NCBI GenBank assembly: GCA_026004215.1 | Contig: BPIR01000003.1 | Span: forward strand, 577,501 to 641,500 | Direction of reading: 5' to 3' | Origin: Candidatus Binatia bacterium | GTDB taxonomy: Bacteria; Desulfobacterota; Binatia; HRBIN30 | DNA length: 64,000 nt | Shown: piece by piece, positions 62,509-64,000 of the stretch | Numbering within the stretch: the stretch's first letter is position 1 | Layout: each line of letters opens with the position of its first letter | The notes under the pieces: generated by a model | The model's database searches: none | Seen by the model: only the letters and a program-made list of their open reading frames with translations | What the model was told of the DNA's origin: nothing | Position numbers and translations under genes: made by a program

Positions 62509-63132
62509 TCACATGTTCGCGGCTGGGGGGATGTACCCATGCTCTTCGAGGTAGCGGAGCAATTGCTGCACGCACTCTTCCTCGGAGTATTTGTCGGTTT
62601 CGAGCACAATTTCGGGAAGCAACGGTGGTTCGTACGGCGCGGAGACGCCGGTAAACTCGGCAATCTCGCCGGCACGTGCCTTCTTGTAGTGTCCTTTCGG
62701 ATCGCGTTGCTCGCAAACTTCCACCGGGCACGACACGTACACTTCGATAAACTCGCCGGGCTTCATCAGGGCCCGTACGCGGTCCCGGTCGGCACGATAG
62801 GGCGAGATAAAAGCTGTGATGTTGATCACTCCGGCCGTGGTAAAGAGCTTGGCCACCTCTCCGATACGTCGGATGTTTTCTTCCCGGTCTTTGGGAGAAA
62901 AGCCGAGGTCGCGGTTCAAGCCGTGGCGGATGTTGTCGCCATCGAGGACAAATGCGTGGACGCCGCGGTCCCACAACGCCTTTTCCAGTGCGACGGCAAT
63001 TGTGGATTTTCCGGAGGCAGGCAAACCAGTCAGCCAAATCGTGCAAGCCTTGTGGCCCACGATGGCTTCGCGGTCTTCTTTGGTTACGACGCCCGGGTGC
63101 CAAACGATGTGCTTCGACTTGGTTTCGGCCAT
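62509..63132 (-). CDS. cysC: Adenylyl-sulfate kinase
   Basis: The 207-residue protein has the P-loop GLPASGKST (36-44), [32 protein letters not shown] and [14 protein letters not shown], with Ser110 at the position of the phosphoryl-accepting serine. It phosphorylates APS to PAPS. Since CysH here is of the APS-reducing type, PAPS is probably made for sulfotransfer or for another use and not for assimilation. No cysDN lies nearby. Confidence 0.93.
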   Translation of the reverse strand: MAETKSKHIVWHPGVVTKEDREAIVGHKACTIWLTGLPASGKSTIAVALEKALWDRGVHAFVLDGDNIRHGLNRDLGFSPKDREENIRRIGEVAKLFTTAGVINITAFISPYRADRDRVRALMKPGEFIEVYVSCPVEVCEQRDPKGHYKKARAGEIAEFTGVSAPYEPPLLPEIVLETDKYSEEECVQQLLRYLEEHGYIPPAANM

Positions 63133-63269
63133 GTAAGAGCTCCTGAAGGTTGCGTGTTCCCGGCACTAGCGCGAGCGGGTACGCCTGAAAAGGCCATCCT
63201 GTTGCGCAGCTATTTGCATGGCATTGGGTGGCTTGTGAGTGCGCAAGGCTAGCGATATGCGCTCGCCTG

Positions 63270-64000
63270 ATGCGCGATACGAATGCAGATTTGAAGTCGG
63301 CCGCAGGAATCCGGTGGGACCTACGCGACTTGTACGCAGACCCGAATGATCCGCGGATCGAAGAAGATATTCGCCACGCCCGCGCCCGCGCGGAAGAATT
63401 TCGCCGTCGCTACCAGGGACGGGTGGCCGATCTGGAAGGTGCGGATTTGCGAGCCGCAATCGCAGAAATGGAAGCAATCCTCGAACTCGTCGGCCGCTGG
63501 ACTTCCTATGCCGACTTGCTGCACGCCGCACAGGTGGACGTTCCCCGGCACGGTGCTTTGCTCGCCCATACGCAGGAGCAGGCCTCCGCTGTGCGGCAAC
63601 TGCTTTTGTTTTTCGAGCTGGAGTGGCTCGCATTGGCGGACGAGACTGTGCAGCGGCGGTTGGCCGACCCAGTGGTCGCGCCCTACCGGCACTTTTTGGA
63701 AAGTTTGCGCCGGTATCGCCCGCACGTTCTGAGCGAGCCCGAAGAACGAATTCTCGAAGAGAAAGCCAACACCGGCGCGCGTGCGTTTGCACGCCTGTTC
63801 GACGAGACGGTGTCGCGCCTGCAGTTCCGGGTGGAGCACAATGGCGAAATTCGGCACTTGAACGAAAGCGAGGTGCTCGCACTCCTGCACGAGCCAGACC
63901 GTTCTTTGCGCCGTGCGGCTGCAGAGGCTTTGACGCGCGGCCTGGCGGACAACCAGGTGCTGCTGGGGTTTGTGTTTAACGTCCTCGCTCAGGATCACGC
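63270..64000 (+). CDS. PepF/M3 family oligoendopeptidase, N-terminal part (runs off the window)
   Basis: Translation from the ATG at 63270 (MRDTNADLKSAAGIRWDLRDLYADPNDPRIEEDIRHARA) stays open to the end of the window for 243 codons. WDLRDLYADP-x-DP and the helical N-terminal region (AEEFRRRYQGRVADL, RPHVLSEPEERILEEKANTGARAFARLFDETVS) match PepF-type oligoendopeptidases. The HExxH zinc site lies beyond the edge. It is divergent from cysC with 137 bases between. Confidence 0.85.
   Translation, partial: MRDTNADLKSAAGIRWDLRDLYADPNDPRIEEDIRHARARAEEFRRRYQGRVADLEGADLRAAIAEMEAILELVGRWTSYADLLHAAQVDVPRHGALLAHTQEQASAVRQLLLFFELEWLALADETVQRRLADPVVAPYRHFLESLRRYRPHVLSEPEERILEEKANTGARAFARLFDETVSRLQFRVEHNGEIRHLNESEVLALLHEPDRSLRRAAAEALTRGLADNQVLLGFVFNVLAQDH

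Noticed and set aside
1..64000. CRISPR arrays, tRNA genes, integrases or insertion sequences
   Set aside because: I scanned for regularly spaced direct repeats, tRNA T-loop patterns and transposase motifs and recognised none; the repeats found are palindromes and heptamer arrays, not spacer-bearing.

Overview
The window is chromosomal DNA from a GC-rich, Gram-negative bacterium. It carries outer-membrane protein genes, an OmpA/Pal-type lipoprotein, an O-antigen or exopolysaccharide locus with a flippase, and core gene orders (prs-rplY-rpsF-rpsR-rplI; ftsH-cdaA-ybbR-glmM) seen in Desulfobacterota-like lineages. Two genes resemble coenzyme-F420 enzyme families. An uncultured deltaproteobacterial-type lineage such as Binatia would fit, but that is inference; no rRNA is present to settle it. 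I saw no tRNA, rRNA, CRISPR array, integrase or transposase.

Layout. 1-2075: ribosomal protein cluster after the end of prs. 2186-3902: minus-strand operon of a small unknown protein, an RNase Z-like metallo-beta-lactamase protein and a PPOX-fold protein. 3990-6958: an outer-membrane barrel protein and a convergent FAD oxidoreductase. 7064-23046: a long plus-strand housekeeping run, with many stop/start overlaps in its second half (tilS, ftsH, cdaA, ybbR, glmM, nnr, tsaE, lysC, cimA, a cysteine desulfurase, mnmA, mtaB, rnc). It links c-di-AMP signalling, peptidoglycan precursor supply, tRNA modification and isoleucine synthesis by the citramalate route.

23260-38414 is a cell-surface region. 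It holds a GT-C type membrane mannosyltransferase-like gene, three tandem paralogues of a small secreted four-cysteine family with their own promoter-like site and a strong terminator, a second large membrane protein, and a glycan assembly locus of six or seven glycosyltransferases, a methyltransferase and a Wzx-type flippase. 38411-46170 holds trmB, a pteridine-reductase-like SDR, a zinc alcohol dehydrogenase, an LLM-class oxidoreductase and an operon of a CoA-ester lyase, an FAH-family protein and GTP-dependent PEP carboxykinase.

46443-52362 holds a lipid-modification group (a DUF2878/chalcone-isomerase-like fusion, a CFA-synthase-like methyltransferase, a DUF1295 protein), an acyl-CoA synthetase and a lytic transglycosylase. 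52396-53901 is a divergent oxyR/dps pair. 53902-54392 is a repeat island with a 34-bp perfect palindrome and a degenerate 7-bp periodic array; a second, inverted copy of the array with the same flank lies at about 61651-61716. 54393-64000 holds a radical SAM / degenerate sulfatase-fold / UDP-GlcNAc epimerase operon, an OmpA lipoprotein, a frameshifted SDR, cysH, ribE, cysC and the start of a pepF-like peptidase.

The best candidates for something undescribed are the secreted paralogue triplet (24929-26880), the sulfatase-fold protein without its catalytic residues (55430-56836) and the paired palindrome plus heptamer repeats.
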